A DNA stretch of 6,448 nt from Actinomycetota bacterium (GTDB taxonomy: Bacteria > Actinomycetota > Actinomycetes > Actinomycetales > Microbacteriaceae), in NCBI GenBank assembly GCA_009703465.1, contig WLGC01000048.1:1-6448 (forward strand). The letters are read 5' to 3'. The notes below the pieces were generated by a model. It did no database searches. It was not told the DNA's origin and saw only the letters and a program-made list of their open reading frames with translations. The position numbers were made by a program, and so were the translations under genes. Shown piece after piece: positions 1-6,124 of this stretch; position 1 is the first letter of the stretch; each line of letters starts with the position of its first letter.

Positions 1-2430
1 ATCGGCTGCTCTAAAGCGCAGGGCAAAGGTTAGTGACTTTTGACCTTCAGGAACATTTGCACCTCGATAGTCATCGACCAGGGTCACCTTCTCAAGTAAC
101 TCACCGGCACCTTCACGAACTGCCTCAAGCAAGTCCCCTGCTGGAACATCTACTGCCACTACCAGTGAAAGATCTTGAGTCGCTGCTGGCATTATTTGAA
201 TTGAAGTTGCTTGAATAACCTCTGGTGCAGCAGATAGCAAAAGATCTAGGTCTAATTCAAATGCCGCAACACGTCGAGGAAGATCTTGAGCAGTAGCTAG
301 CCTTGGGTCGAGCTCGCCGGCGTAGCCGATAACGACTTTCTTTCCAAGGTGTTGCACTGAAATTTCAGCGGAACGACCTGAGTGAAATCCAATCGGTGTT
401 GCCTGCTGAACGCTAATTTCAAGACCGACCGATTTAGCAATAATCCTTGCCGCGTGGATGGCGTCAGAGTAATTTGCTTCAACCGATCTAAGTCCAACCT
501 GCTGAGATAGACGATTACCGGTGAAGATTCCGGCAACGTGCTGAGGTTGCGGCGGAACAGTTTCACCAAGTGATTCAAGAGTTGCCTCACTCGGCTTTGA
601 ATTTCCAGCTGGAAGATCAGGATTTGCTGACACCTTGGTTTTTGGCAGGAACACTGAGCCAGCCTCAAAAATAGATAGATCGGTAAGTCCTCTGGATAAA
701 TTCCGCTTGGCAGCATCGATTAGTCCTGGCAACAGCCCGGCGCGCATCTCGCCGGCCTCGCCCTGCAGTGGGTTGGCTAGTTTCACGGTTTGGGTTTTTG
801 GCGCATTGAAGAACTTGTTCTGCTCAGCCGAAACAAATGGATATGTAAGCACTTCAACATGGCCGGATCCGGCCAAGGCATTCATTACAGCGCGACGCTG
901 TTTTTGAACAACGGTTAGACCGCGACCCGGAGGCGCAACCGGCAGACGACTTGGAATCTTGTCGTAACCACTTATGCGCGCAATCTCTTCAACTAAATCA
1001 CTCTTGTGCACAAGGTCTGGACGCCAGCTCGGTGCAATCACCTGAAAACCGTCATCCACTCTGGCAACCACGCAGCCAATTTGATTCAAGATCGAAACAA
1101 TCTCCTCTGCAGAATATTCGACACCAACTAAATCGCTAGCAAAAGTTGCTGGTAGCCAGATATTTTCTGGTTCAAGATGCTCGCTGTAATCGGCACCCAG
1201 TGTTCCAGCGGTGCCGCTAGCTTCTTTGACTAGAAGTTCAATTGCGCGAGCAGCTGCAAATTCTGAAACGCGCGAGTCCACTCCGCGCTCAAATCTCTTT
1301 GAAGCTTCAGAAGGCAATTTATGACGACGGGCTGAACGAGCAATTGATACTGGATCAAAGTTTGCCGCCTCAATTAACACGTTCACTGTGCTCTCTGAAA
1401 CTTCGGTACGCGCTCCACCCATAACACCAGCAATGCCAATTGCACCAGCATCATCGGCAATTACTAAATCCTCTTGGTTGAGCTTTCGTTCCTGTCCATC
1501 GAGTGTGGTGATGGTTTCGCCGGCTTTTGCTCTGCGCACAGTAATTGCACCCTGCAGTTTGTCAGCGTCATAAGCGTGCAGTGGTTGACCTAACTCAAGC
1601 ATCACGTAGTTTGTGATATCAACAATTAGTGAAATAGAACGCATGCCGGCAAGTTTCAACCTGGCTACCATCCAAGCCGGAGATGGCGTCTGGGTGTTTA
1701 CGCCGGTAACTGACTGAAGAAAGAAACGATTGCAACCTTGGCGTCCGCGAATCGGAGCTGCATCTTCTACATTCAGTTTGAAACCGCTGGTTTGAACGGT
1801 TTTGATGGAACCAACCGGATCTGAGAATTTAGCGCCGGTGGCGTGGGAATACTCACGTGCAATTCCACGAATTGAAAAACAGTAGCCCCGGTCTGGGGTC
1901 ACATTTACTTCTGCGGCTTGCTCGTTTAAGTGCAAAAGCTCAAGAGCGTCTGCGCCTACTTTTGGATCTAGTCCCAATTCGCTAAGCACGATAATTCCGG
2001 CGTGATCATCGCTTAGGTTTAGTTCCTTCGCAGAGGCAATCATTCCGTCGCTGGTGTGGCCGTAGGTACTTCTGGCTGAAATCTTGAAATCTCCTGGCAG
2101 CACTGCTCCCGGGAGTGAGACAACGACTTTGTCGCCGACTTTAAAGTTATGGGCTCCACAAACAATGCCGCGAACATCGGCGCCACCGTCGGCAGCCTTG
2201 GCTCCTGGTTGAGCAACCCTAATCTGGCACCAACGAATAGTTTTCCCGTTGGTTTGTGGTTCGTCTACGAACTCAAGTACTTCGCCTACTACAACTGGTC
2301 CTGAAACCTCAAAGGAGTGTGAGCCTTCTTCTTCTAGACCAATCTTCACTAGCTCAGCCATTACGGAATCAGGTGTGGAATTTTTTGGAAGCTCGACGAA
2401 TTCCGCGAGCCAACTTAGTGGCACGCGCAT
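1..2430 (-). CDS. pheT: Phenylalanyl-tRNA synthetase beta subunit, 3' end cut by window edge
   Basis: This is the beta chain of the (alpha-beta)2 enzyme that charges tRNA-Phe in the cytoplasm. The reading frame is open for 810 codons from ATG 2430 to base 1, with no stop. Family lengths suggest only some 20-30 C-terminal residues lie outside the window. The N-terminus [15 protein letters not shown] is typical. Domains seen in order: tRNA-binding OB fold (about 40-150); B3/B4 editing region with VDITNYVMLELGQPLHAYD (270-288) and LIEAANFDPVSIARSARRH (352-370); B5 with PSWRPD and DLVEEIARISGY (about 440-490); the non-catalytic class II-like core; and the FDX-ACB anticodon-binding domain (from about 740, incomplete). 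His285 and Glu354 appear to align with E. coli editing residues His261 and Glu334, so Tyr-tRNA proofreading is probably intact. The start overlaps the pheS stop by one base, and a GGAG (2441-2444) lies 10 nt upstream, so translation is probably coupled. Confidence 0.97.
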   Translation of the reverse strand, partial: MRVPLSWLAEFVELPKNSTPDSVMAELVKIGLEEEGSHSFEVSGPVVVGEVLEFVDEPQTNGKTIRWCQIRVAQPGAKAADGGADVRGIVCGAHNFKVGDKVVVSLPGAVLPGDFKISARSTYGHTSDGMIASAKELNLSDDHAGIIVLSELGLDPKVGADALELLHLNEQAAEVNVTPDRGYCFSIRGIAREYSHATGAKFSDPVGSIKTVQTSGFKLNVEDAAPIRGRQGCNRFFLQSVTGVNTQTPSPAWMVARLKLAGMRSISLIVDITNYVMLELGQPLHAYDADKLQGAITVRRAKAGETITTLDGQERKLNQEDLVIADDAGAIGIAGVMGGARTEVSESTVNVLIEAANFDPVSIARSARRHKLPSEASKRFERGVDSRVSEFAAARAIELLVKEASGTAGTLGADYSEHLEPENIWLPATFASDLVGVEYSAEEIVSILNQIGCVVARVDDGFQVIAPSWRPDLVHKSDLVEEIARISGYDKIPSRLPVAPPGRGLTVVQKQRRAVMNALAGSGHVEVLTYPFVSAEQNKFFNAPKTQTVKLANPLQGEAGEMRAGLLPGLIDAAKRNLSRGLTDLSIFEAGSVFLPKTKVSANPDLPAGNSKPSEATLESLGETVPPQPQHVAGIFTGNRLSQQVGLRSVEANYSDAIHAARIIAKSVGLEISVQQATPIGFHSGRSAEISVQHLGKKVVIGYAGELDPRLATAQDLPRRVAAFELDLDLLLSAAPEVIQATSIQIMPAATQDLSLVVAVDVPAGDLLEAVREGAGELLEKVTLVDDYRGANVPEGQKSLTFALRFRAAD

Positions 2431-3470
2431 TAGATTGACACTCCAAACTGCTCGCTGAATCTAACGTCAGACTCAACCATGTCGTGCATATCAGTCACAC
2501 CGTTTCGGAACATCAAAGTTCTTTCGATTCCCATACCGAATGCAAAACCGGTGTAAACCTCTGGGTCAATGCCAGCAGCTTTCAAAACATTTGGGTTCAC
2601 CATTCCGCAACCGCCCCACTCAACCCAGCGAGCACCACCTTTGGCGCCCGGGTGCCAAACATCAAGTTCGGCTGATGGTTCGGTGAACGGGAAGAAAGAT
2701 GGACGCAGGCGAATCTTTGCATCTGGGCCAAACATAATTCTGGCAAAGTGTTCCAGCGTTCCGCGCAGGTCCGCCATAGTTAGACCTTTGTCTACCGCAA
2801 GACCTTCAACCTGATGAAAAACCGGTGTGTGGGTAGCGTCTAATTCGTCGGTGCGAAAAACTCGTCCAGGACAAAGCACATAGATAGGTACCTCGCGGGT
2901 GAGCATCGATCTAACTTGCACCGGAGATGTATGAGTTCTTAGAACTAGGTGTGACTCAACAGGGTCAACAAAAAAAGTATCCTGCATAGCTCTGGCTGGG
3001 TGATCAACATCGAAGTTCAAGGCATCGAAGTTGAACCATTCGCTTTCTAGCTCTGGACCCTCTTCAATTTCCCAACCCATGCCAACAAAAACATCTGCGA
3101 TTCTCTCTTGCAGAAGAGACAATGGGTGCCGAGCACCGATTCGAGAAGGCGAAGCGGCCGCACTTACATCTACTGCTTCAGCAAGCAACTTGGCGCTTTC
3201 CTCGACGGCGGCAAACTCTGCCTCTTTCGCTGAAAAGGCGGAGTTCAAAGTTTTTCTAGCTTCACCGATAAGCGCTCCGGCTGCGGCCTTGAACTCATTA
3301 GGAACCGATTTCATCTGGGCATTCAACTTAGCGATAGCTGATTGCTCACCCACGGTGTTAGATCTTGCAGATTTTAGAGAGGCCAGATCGGTAGCAGCAG
3401 AAATTAGAGCCAGAGCCTCAGAAACTGCGGCTTCTACCTCACGCTGAGAAATTGGATTCTGATCGGCCAT
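2430..3470 (-). CDS. pheS: Phenylalanyl-tRNA synthetase alpha subunit
   Basis: This is the catalytic alpha chain of PheRS, a class II aminoacyl-tRNA synthetase that activates phenylalanine with ATP. The protein is 346 aa, normal for bacteria. Residues 1-100 form the Ala-rich helical N-terminal arm that binds tRNA. Motif 1 begins at [10 protein letters not shown] (115-124) and is followed by [15 protein letters not shown]. Motif 2 is [20 protein letters not shown] (203-222). Motif 3 lies in [20 protein letters not shown] (308-327). Ala310 in GFAFGMG corresponds to the E. coli Ala294 position that shapes the Phe pocket, so specificity looks standard. The gene follows the methyltransferase gene by 37 nt and has only a weak, distant AAAAGGT upstream. 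Its TAA stop overlaps the pheT ATG (TAATG, 2432-2428), which fits equal production of the two subunits. Confidence 0.98.
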   Translation of the reverse strand: MADQNPISQREVEAAVSEALALISAATDLASLKSARSNTVGEQSAIAKLNAQMKSVPNEFKAAAGALIGEARKTLNSAFSAKEAEFAAVEESAKLLAEAVDVSAAASPSRIGARHPLSLLQERIADVFVGMGWEIEEGPELESEWFNFDALNFDVDHPARAMQDTFFVDPVESHLVLRTHTSPVQVRSMLTREVPIYVLCPGRVFRTDELDATHTPVFHQVEGLAVDKGLTMADLRGTLEHFARIMFGPDAKIRLRPSFFPFTEPSAELDVWHPGAKGGARWVEWGGCGMVNPNVLKAAGIDPEVYTGFAFGMGIERTLMFRNGVTDMHDMVESDVRFSEQFGVSI

Positions 3471-3507
3471 AATGCTTGATTCTACCTTTTAAGGCTCTAC
3501 TGAGCGG

Positions 3508-4305
3508 CTATTGAGAGTTCTGGGCGAAGGCCGAAGCGTATAAGCAGATACTGGCCGCAGTTGCAAGATTGAGTGATTCAGCAGCTCCATAGATAGGTAC
3601 CGCTACCTCTTGATCAACTGCTCCAAGAGTCTTGTCCTCAAAGCCCCAAGCCTCATTTCCAAAAACCCAGACCGTTGGCTTTGCCAAGGTAGTAGCACTA
3701 ATCGCTGGTAGCTCAGTTCCTGATCCGTTGGCTGCAAAAATTTGCAGCCCGGAATCCTTGAGGATCTTGATTGCGTGCTCTATGTCAACATCCACTGCAA
3801 AAGGAATGTGAAAAAGTGAGCCGGTGGTTGATCGCACTACTTTTGGGTTATAAACATCTACGCTGTTGGAACTAAAAATTATTGCGTCGGCACCAGCAGC
3901 ATCAGCGGCACGAAGAACTGTTCCGGCGTTTCCAGGATCACGGATGTTGGCAAGAAGTGCCACCAACTTTGGTTTGCTGCCAACAATGTCCTCAAGGCTG
4001 ACATCGATTTGCTGGCAAACTGCGACAACTCCCTGAGGTGTGCTGGTATCAGAAAGTGCTTTTAGAACTGCTTCGCTAACAAGTTGCACCTGCAGTCTGG
4101 AGCTTTCAGCCCGTTCAAAAAGATCTGGGTAGCGTTCAACCACTTCTTGGGTTGCAAACAATTCCACAATTAGCTTTGGGCGCTCGAGAGCTTCCTTTAG
4201 CCCCTGTGGTCCCTCAAGCAGAAAGAGCCCGGTCGATGACCGGGCGTCTTTCTTGGTGAGCTTGGCAACCCCCTTGACCTTCGCGGCCTTGGGATCGATG
4301 AGCAT
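3508..4305 (-). CDS. TrmH/SpoU-family (SPOUT) RNA 2'-O-methyltransferase
   Basis: This is a SAM-dependent ribose 2'-O-methyltransferase of the SPOUT superfamily, probably acting on rRNA; the target nucleotide cannot be read from the sequence. The protein is 265 aa. Residues 1-105 match the substrate-binding N-terminal domain (LFLLEGPQGLKEAL at 28-41). The trefoil-knot catalytic domain follows with its three motifs: NIRDPGNAGTVLRAAD (120-135), VFGNEAWGF (214-222) and VPIYGAAESLNLATAASICL (236-255). Arg132 and Asn246 are the expected active-site and knot residues. Related resistance methyltransferases (TsnR, AviRb) share the fold, but the position between rplT and pheS is the usual actinobacterial site of a housekeeping member. 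Translation starts 5 nt after the rplT stop, with only a weak AAAGG 13 nt upstream, so it probably depends on ribosomes finishing rplT. Codons 18-35 contain a strong hairpin, listed separately. Confidence 0.93.
   Translation of the reverse strand: MLIDPKAAKVKGVAKLTKKDARSSTGLFLLEGPQGLKEALERPKLIVELFATQEVVERYPDLFERAESSRLQVQLVSEAVLKALSDTSTPQGVVAVCQQIDVSLEDIVGSKPKLVALLANIRDPGNAGTVLRAADAAGADAIIFSSNSVDVYNPKVVRSTTGSLFHIPFAVDVDIEHAIKILKDSGLQIFAANGSGTELPAISATTLAKPTVWVFGNEAWGFEDKTLGAVDQEVAVPIYGAAESLNLATAASICLYASAFAQNSQ
4221..4252 (-). other. Strong terminator-like hairpin inside the start of the methyltransferase gene
   Basis: Within codons 18-28 of the methyltransferase gene, the arms GCCCGGTC (4227-4234) and GACCGGGC (4238-4245) are perfect inverted copies separated by 3 nt. 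The pairing extends by GAAAGA (4221-4226) with TCTTTC (4247-4252) across one unpaired base (4246). This gives about 14 bp in total. On the minus-strand transcript the GC-rich core is followed by UCUUUCUGCUU, which resembles a weak intrinsic terminator; a U-rich tail also follows on the plus strand. It could act as an attenuator or polarity site ahead of pheST, or be a coincidence of coding. The inverted repeat is certain; the function is inference. Confidence 0.5.
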
Positions 4306-4310
4306 TTAGG

Positions 4311-4694
4311 CTACTTAACCTTTGGTGCCGAGGTGTCGGCAGGAAGTGCAGCTTTAGCGCTAGCTACCAGACTTGCAAAAGTCTTTGGGTCGTTAACGGC
4401 TAGGTCAGCCAAGATTCTGCGGTCTACTTCAATTCCAGCAAGACCCAAACCCTGAATAAAGCGGTTGTAGGTCATTCCGTTTGCACGTGAAGCAGCGTTG
4501 ATGCGCTGAATCCAAAGTCGACGGAAGTCACCCTTGCGTGCACGACGGTCGTTGTACGCGTAAACCAGAGAGTGCAGCATCTGCTGCTTGGCCATGCGGT
4601 AGAGACGTGAACGCTGACCGCGGTAACCCTTAGCGCGCTCTAGTGCGGTACGACGCTTCTTGGCACCGTTTACCGCGTTTTTTACTCTTGCCAT
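4311..4694 (-). CDS. rplT: 50S ribosomal protein L20
   Basis: L20 is a 23S rRNA-binding protein needed for early assembly of the large subunit. The 127-aa sequence begins [15 protein letters not shown] and carries the family stretches [35 protein letters not shown] and [20 protein letters not shown]. It is slightly longer than the E. coli protein (118 aa) because of a C-terminal tail ending in [12 protein letters not shown], as in other actinobacteria. The start is fixed by AGGAG at 4701-4705, 6 nt before the ATG. It lies 61 nt after rpmI and 5 nt before the methyltransferase gene. In E. coli and in Firmicutes, L20 represses its own operon by binding mRNA. Whether that applies here is unknown, but the hairpin in the rpmI-rplT gap is a place to look. 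Confidence 0.98.
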   Translation of the reverse strand: MARVKNAVNGAKKRRTALERAKGYRGQRSRLYRMAKQQMLHSLVYAYNDRRARKGDFRRLWIQRINAASRANGMTYNRFIQGLGLAGIEVDRRILADLAVNDPKTFASLVASAKAALPADTSAPKVK

Positions 4695-4720
4695 TTGATT
4701 CTCCTAAAAATTCACTGCTT

Positions 4721-4734
4721 GATGTTTTCACATC
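4721..4734 (-). other. Small GAAA-tetraloop hairpin between rpmI and rplT
   Basis: The minus-strand transcript of the 61-nt rpmI-rplT gap can form GAUGU-GAAA-ACAUC. This is a 5-bp stem capped by a GNRA tetraloop, ending 15 nt before the rplT Shine-Dalgarno. Such loops often serve in RNA tertiary contacts, and L20 is a known mRNA-binding autoregulator in other phyla. A 5-bp stem can also arise by chance. Confidence 0.4.
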
Positions 4735-4755
4735 TTCAGAATGTACGGGTGGGGC

Positions 4756-4950
4756 TTATTTGCCTAGTAGGGTCTTGAGGGTCTTGTAGTCAGCCTTTGA
4801 TACAACCTGGTCTACATTAAGACGACGCTTGCGACGGTTCGACATGTGCTCTTGGTTGTGGCGCATGTTGATCTGCTGCTTCATGATCTTGCCGCTACCG
4901 GTGAAGCGGAAACGCTTCTTGGCACCCGAGTGGGTCTTCTGCTTTGGCAT
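4756..4950 (-). CDS. rpmI: 50S ribosomal protein L35
   Basis: L35 is a small, very basic protein of the large ribosomal subunit. The 64-aa product matches the family along its whole length: [20 protein letters not shown] at the start, the basic run NRRKRRLN in the middle, and a Lys/Leu-rich end (KTLKTLLGK). The start ATG has AGGAG at 4957-4961, 6 nt upstream, in the 16-nt gap after the infC stop. The short spacing and the conserved order infC-rpmI-rplT show a shared transcript. Confidence 0.98.
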   Translation of the reverse strand: MPKQKTHSGAKKRFRFTGSGKIMKQQINMRHNQEHMSNRRKRRLNVDQVVSKADYKTLKTLLGK

Positions 4951-4966
4951 TGCTCTCTCCTGTTTT

Positions 4967-5581
4967 TTACTCGGCAGCTACTGCTGCTGCCGACTCTTTT
5001 GGCTGATTTGAACTGACAGCAGCTTTCGCTGCTTTGTCAGCTGCTTTTTTGGCATCTGCCTTAGCATCTGCCTTGTTTCGAAGCGGACCGATAACCATCA
5101 CCATGTTGCGTCCGTCAATCGAAGGATTCGATTCGACTACACCCAACTCAGCAACTTCTTCAGCTAACTTCTGAAGTAACTTGATGCCCATTTCTGGACG
5201 AGACTGCTCGCGACCGCGGAAAACCACAATCACTTTTACCTTGTCGCCGGCTTTTAGAAACTTAGAAATCTGACCGCGCTTTGTGCCGTAATCATGCTCA
5301 TCAATTTTTAGTCCGAATCGTACGGTCTTCAAAATTGTGTTGACTTGATTCTTGCGAGCTTCACGAATTTTTTGAGCAGCTTCATATTTGAACTTGCCGA
5401 AATCCATTAGCTTTGCAACCGGTGGCTTTGAAGTTGGTGCTACCTCGACGAGGTCGAGATCCTGCTCCTGCGCCATGCGAAGAGCGTCTTCAATTTTTAC
5501 AACGCCAATTTGCTCACCCAATGCACCGACGAGGCGAACCTCAGGTACACGAATGCGCTCATTGATACGGGGATCGCTGAT
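4967..5581 (-). CDS. infC: Translation initiation factor IF-3, apparent ATC start
   Basis: IF3 binds the 30S subunit, keeps the subunits apart and checks the start codon-initiator tRNA pairing. The 204-aa product has the N-terminal domain ([16 protein letters not shown], then [20 protein letters not shown]), a linker with [16 protein letters not shown] (62-76), and the C-terminal domain with [12 protein letters not shown] (121-132) and [12 protein letters not shown] (156-167). An Ala/Lys tail (169-204) follows. The frame has no ATG, GTG or TTG before codon 21 (TTG), which lies inside the conserved domain. The next ATG is codon 36, and a stop at 5591-5593 bounds the frame upstream. The ATC at 5579-5581 opens [14 protein letters not shown] and sits 6 nt from AGGAG (5588-5592), the same spacing as rpmI and rplT. 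I therefore place the start there, read as fMet. E. coli infC uses AUU and the Myxococcus IF3 gene (dsg) uses AUC. An automatic caller would probably trim the gene to the TTG at 5521. Confidence 0.95.
   Translation of the reverse strand: MSDPRINERIRVPEVRLVGALGEQIGVVKIEDALRMAQEQDLDLVEVAPTSKPPVAKLMDFGKFKYEAAQKIREARKNQVNTILKTVRFGLKIDEHDYGTKRGQISKFLKAGDKVKVIVVFRGREQSRPEMGIKLLQKLAEEVAELGVVESNPSIDGRNMVMVIGPLRNKADAKADAKKAADKAAKAAVSSNQPKESAAAVAAE
5052..5075 (-). repeat. 12-bp tandem duplication in the infC tail
   Basis: On the plus strand, GCATCTGCCTTA (5052-5063) is followed directly by GCATCTGCCTTG (5064-5075), identical except for the last base. Read on the coding strand, the two copies encode KADA-KADA at the start of the Ala/Lys-rich C-terminal tail of IF3. 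The near-identity suggests recent slippage or duplication in a region under weak sequence constraint. Confidence 0.8.
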
Positions 5582-5587
5582 ATGTTT

Positions 5588-5592
5588 CTCCT
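5588..5592 (-). promoter_or_regulatory. Shine-Dalgarno site that fixes the infC ATC start
   Basis: AGGAG on the minus strand is followed by the 6-nt spacer AAACAT and then ATC. rpmI and rplT also have AGGAG with 6-nt spacers before their ATG codons, so this site locates the infC start at 5581. The first base of the site is also part of the in-frame upstream stop TAG (5593-5591), which rules out a longer protein. Confidence 0.88.
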
Positions 5593-5602
5593 AACTTGAG
5601 CG

Positions 5603-5631
5603 GACATAAACACGGCCACATTCCAGGACAA
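5603..5631 (-). promoter_or_regulatory. Possible infC promoter
   Basis: On the minus strand, TTGTCC (5631-5626) and TATGTC (5608-5603) are separated by 17 nt. They share four and three positions respectively with the -35 and -10 consensus sequences. Transcription from here would begin around 5596, giving a very short leader that contains the infC Shine-Dalgarno. The match is weak and a longer leader from a promoter nearer 5750 is equally possible. Confidence 0.25.
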
Positions 5632-5723
5632 AGCCTGTTCAAGTGCAGAAACGTAAGTTTCAAAGCTTTACCCGGCCACCTAAAGATTCGGTGAACGCGG
5701 GTGGGAGATGAATCCACTTCTGA

Positions 5724-5740
5724 CCGAGGCAAAACCTCGG
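5724..5740. promoter_or_regulatory. Perfect 6-bp inverted repeat, operator or leader hairpin
   Basis: CCGAGG and CCTCGG flank a 5-nt CAAAA centre. No U-run follows on either strand, so it is not a standard terminator. It lies 46 nt before the DUF1844 start codon and about 143 nt before the infC start. It could be a protein-binding operator near the DUF1844 promoter or a stem in the infC leader. Confidence 0.4.
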
Positions 5741-5772
5741 AGCCATGGGTTAGCCTAGCAGGAACCAGGTAA

Positions 5773-5778
5773 AAGGAG
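5773..5778 (+). promoter_or_regulatory. Shine-Dalgarno site of the DUF1844 gene
   Basis: AAGGAG lies 7 nt before the GTG at 5786-5788. It supports that GTG as the start, since the next in-frame ATG falls within the conserved region (codon 31). Confidence 0.85.
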
Positions 5779-5785
5779 AAGCCCA

Positions 5786-6124
5786 GTGGCTGATTTCAAG
5801 GACGTAGCCAACGAACTTCGCGACCTAGCTGATGTTCCGGCGGTTGAGGTAATTACAACAACCGCCGTACACCTCATGAGCGCGGCCGCTGTGCAGTGCG
5901 GTCTAGGCGAAGATGGCGCCAAGGGCGATCTAGACGAGGCCCGGAAGCTAATTACCGCTCTGGCAGGTCTAATTTCTGCCTCGGCCGGGGAAATTGGCGA
6001 TCATCACGCAAGGCCTCTTCGCGATGGTTTACGCTCACTGCAACTGGCCTTTAGGGAGGCTTCGGCCATCCCCGATGCGCCCGGTGCTGGTCCTGGTGAG
6101 AAATTTACCGGTCCGGTCAACTAG
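5786..6124 (+). CDS. DUF1844 family protein, GTG start
   Basis: This is a 112-aa cytoplasmic protein of the DUF1844 family, whose biochemical role is not known to me. It is predicted to be mostly helical, with no signal peptide or membrane segment. The family pattern is visible as DVPAVEVITTTAVHLMSAAA (17-36), then DLDEARKLITALAGLISASA (48-67), then LRDGLRSLQLAFREAS (78-93). The Gly/Pro-rich end GAGPGEKFTGPV is also typical of actinobacterial members. The gene starts with GTG after a good AAGGAG. It is divergent from infC, a neighbourhood shared by many actinobacteria, which hints at a link to translation or ribosome assembly but does not show one. Its stop overlaps the stop of the convergent gene by 4 bp. 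Confidence 0.9.
   Translation: MADFKDVANELRDLADVPAVEVITTTAVHLMSAAAVQCGLGEDGAKGDLDEARKLITALAGLISASAGEIGDHHARPLRDGLRSLQLAFREASAIPDAPGAGPGEKFTGPVN

Larger units (their letters stand above)
5582..5785. promoter_or_regulatory. Divergent intergenic region between infC and the DUF1844 gene
   Basis: These 204 nt must hold the promoters for the leftward infC operon and the rightward DUF1844 gene, as both genes start here. I find no convincing ORF and no strong consensus promoter. The region does hold several short inverted repeats: CCGAGG/CCTCGG (5724-5740), GAAAC-GTAA-GTTTC (5648-5661, a GNRA loop on the plus strand), CAGG/CCTG (5624-5637), and a set of competing pairings among CCACC (5676-5680), GGTG (5690-5693), GGTGG (5700-5704) and CCAC (5714-5717). 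Some may belong to a 5' leader RNA of the ribosomal-protein operon. Confidence 0.6.

Noticed and set aside
297..716. 139-codon minus-strand open frame
   Set aside because: It lies in a different frame inside pheT, whose own frame shows the FDX-ACB and core-domain sequence through this region. The product has no family features.
736..756. CCGGCG/CGCCGG inverted repeat in pheT
   Set aside because: Only 6 bp with no U-tail, within Gly/Ala/Glu codons; likely to be chance.
2106..2115. CTCCCGGGAG palindrome in pheT
   Set aside because: A 10-bp palindrome without a loop is expected by chance in several kilobases and has no context suggesting a site.
1..2430. Possible frameshift in pheT because no complete frame covers it
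   Set aside because: Reading the minus strand codon by codon at several places gives one continuous PheT frame; the stop simply lies outside the window.
2484..2814. Plus-strand open frames opposite the pheS 3' part
   Set aside because: They are antisense to the conserved motif 2 and motif 3 region, with no ribosome site or recognisable domain.
3031..3447. 138-codon plus-strand open frame opposite pheS
   Set aside because: It is antisense to the well-conserved pheS coding sequence; its Ala/Ser-rich composition is what the opposite strand of that gene gives.
3471..3507. Possible pheM-like attenuator or promoter just ahead of pheS
   Set aside because: The 37-nt gap has no short Phe-rich leader ORF, no terminator stem and no promoter match.
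4829..5011. Plus-strand 60-codon frame with a hydrophobic Cys/Leu-rich product
   Set aside because: It resembles a small membrane protein only because it is the reverse of the Lys/Arg-rich rpmI and the infC tail. There is no supporting ribosome site.
5442..5458. Overlapping inverted repeats CTCGAC/GTCGAG in infC
   Set aside because: They fall on the highly conserved DLDLVEVA stretch, whose codons (GAC, CTC, GTC, GAG) naturally create such symmetry.
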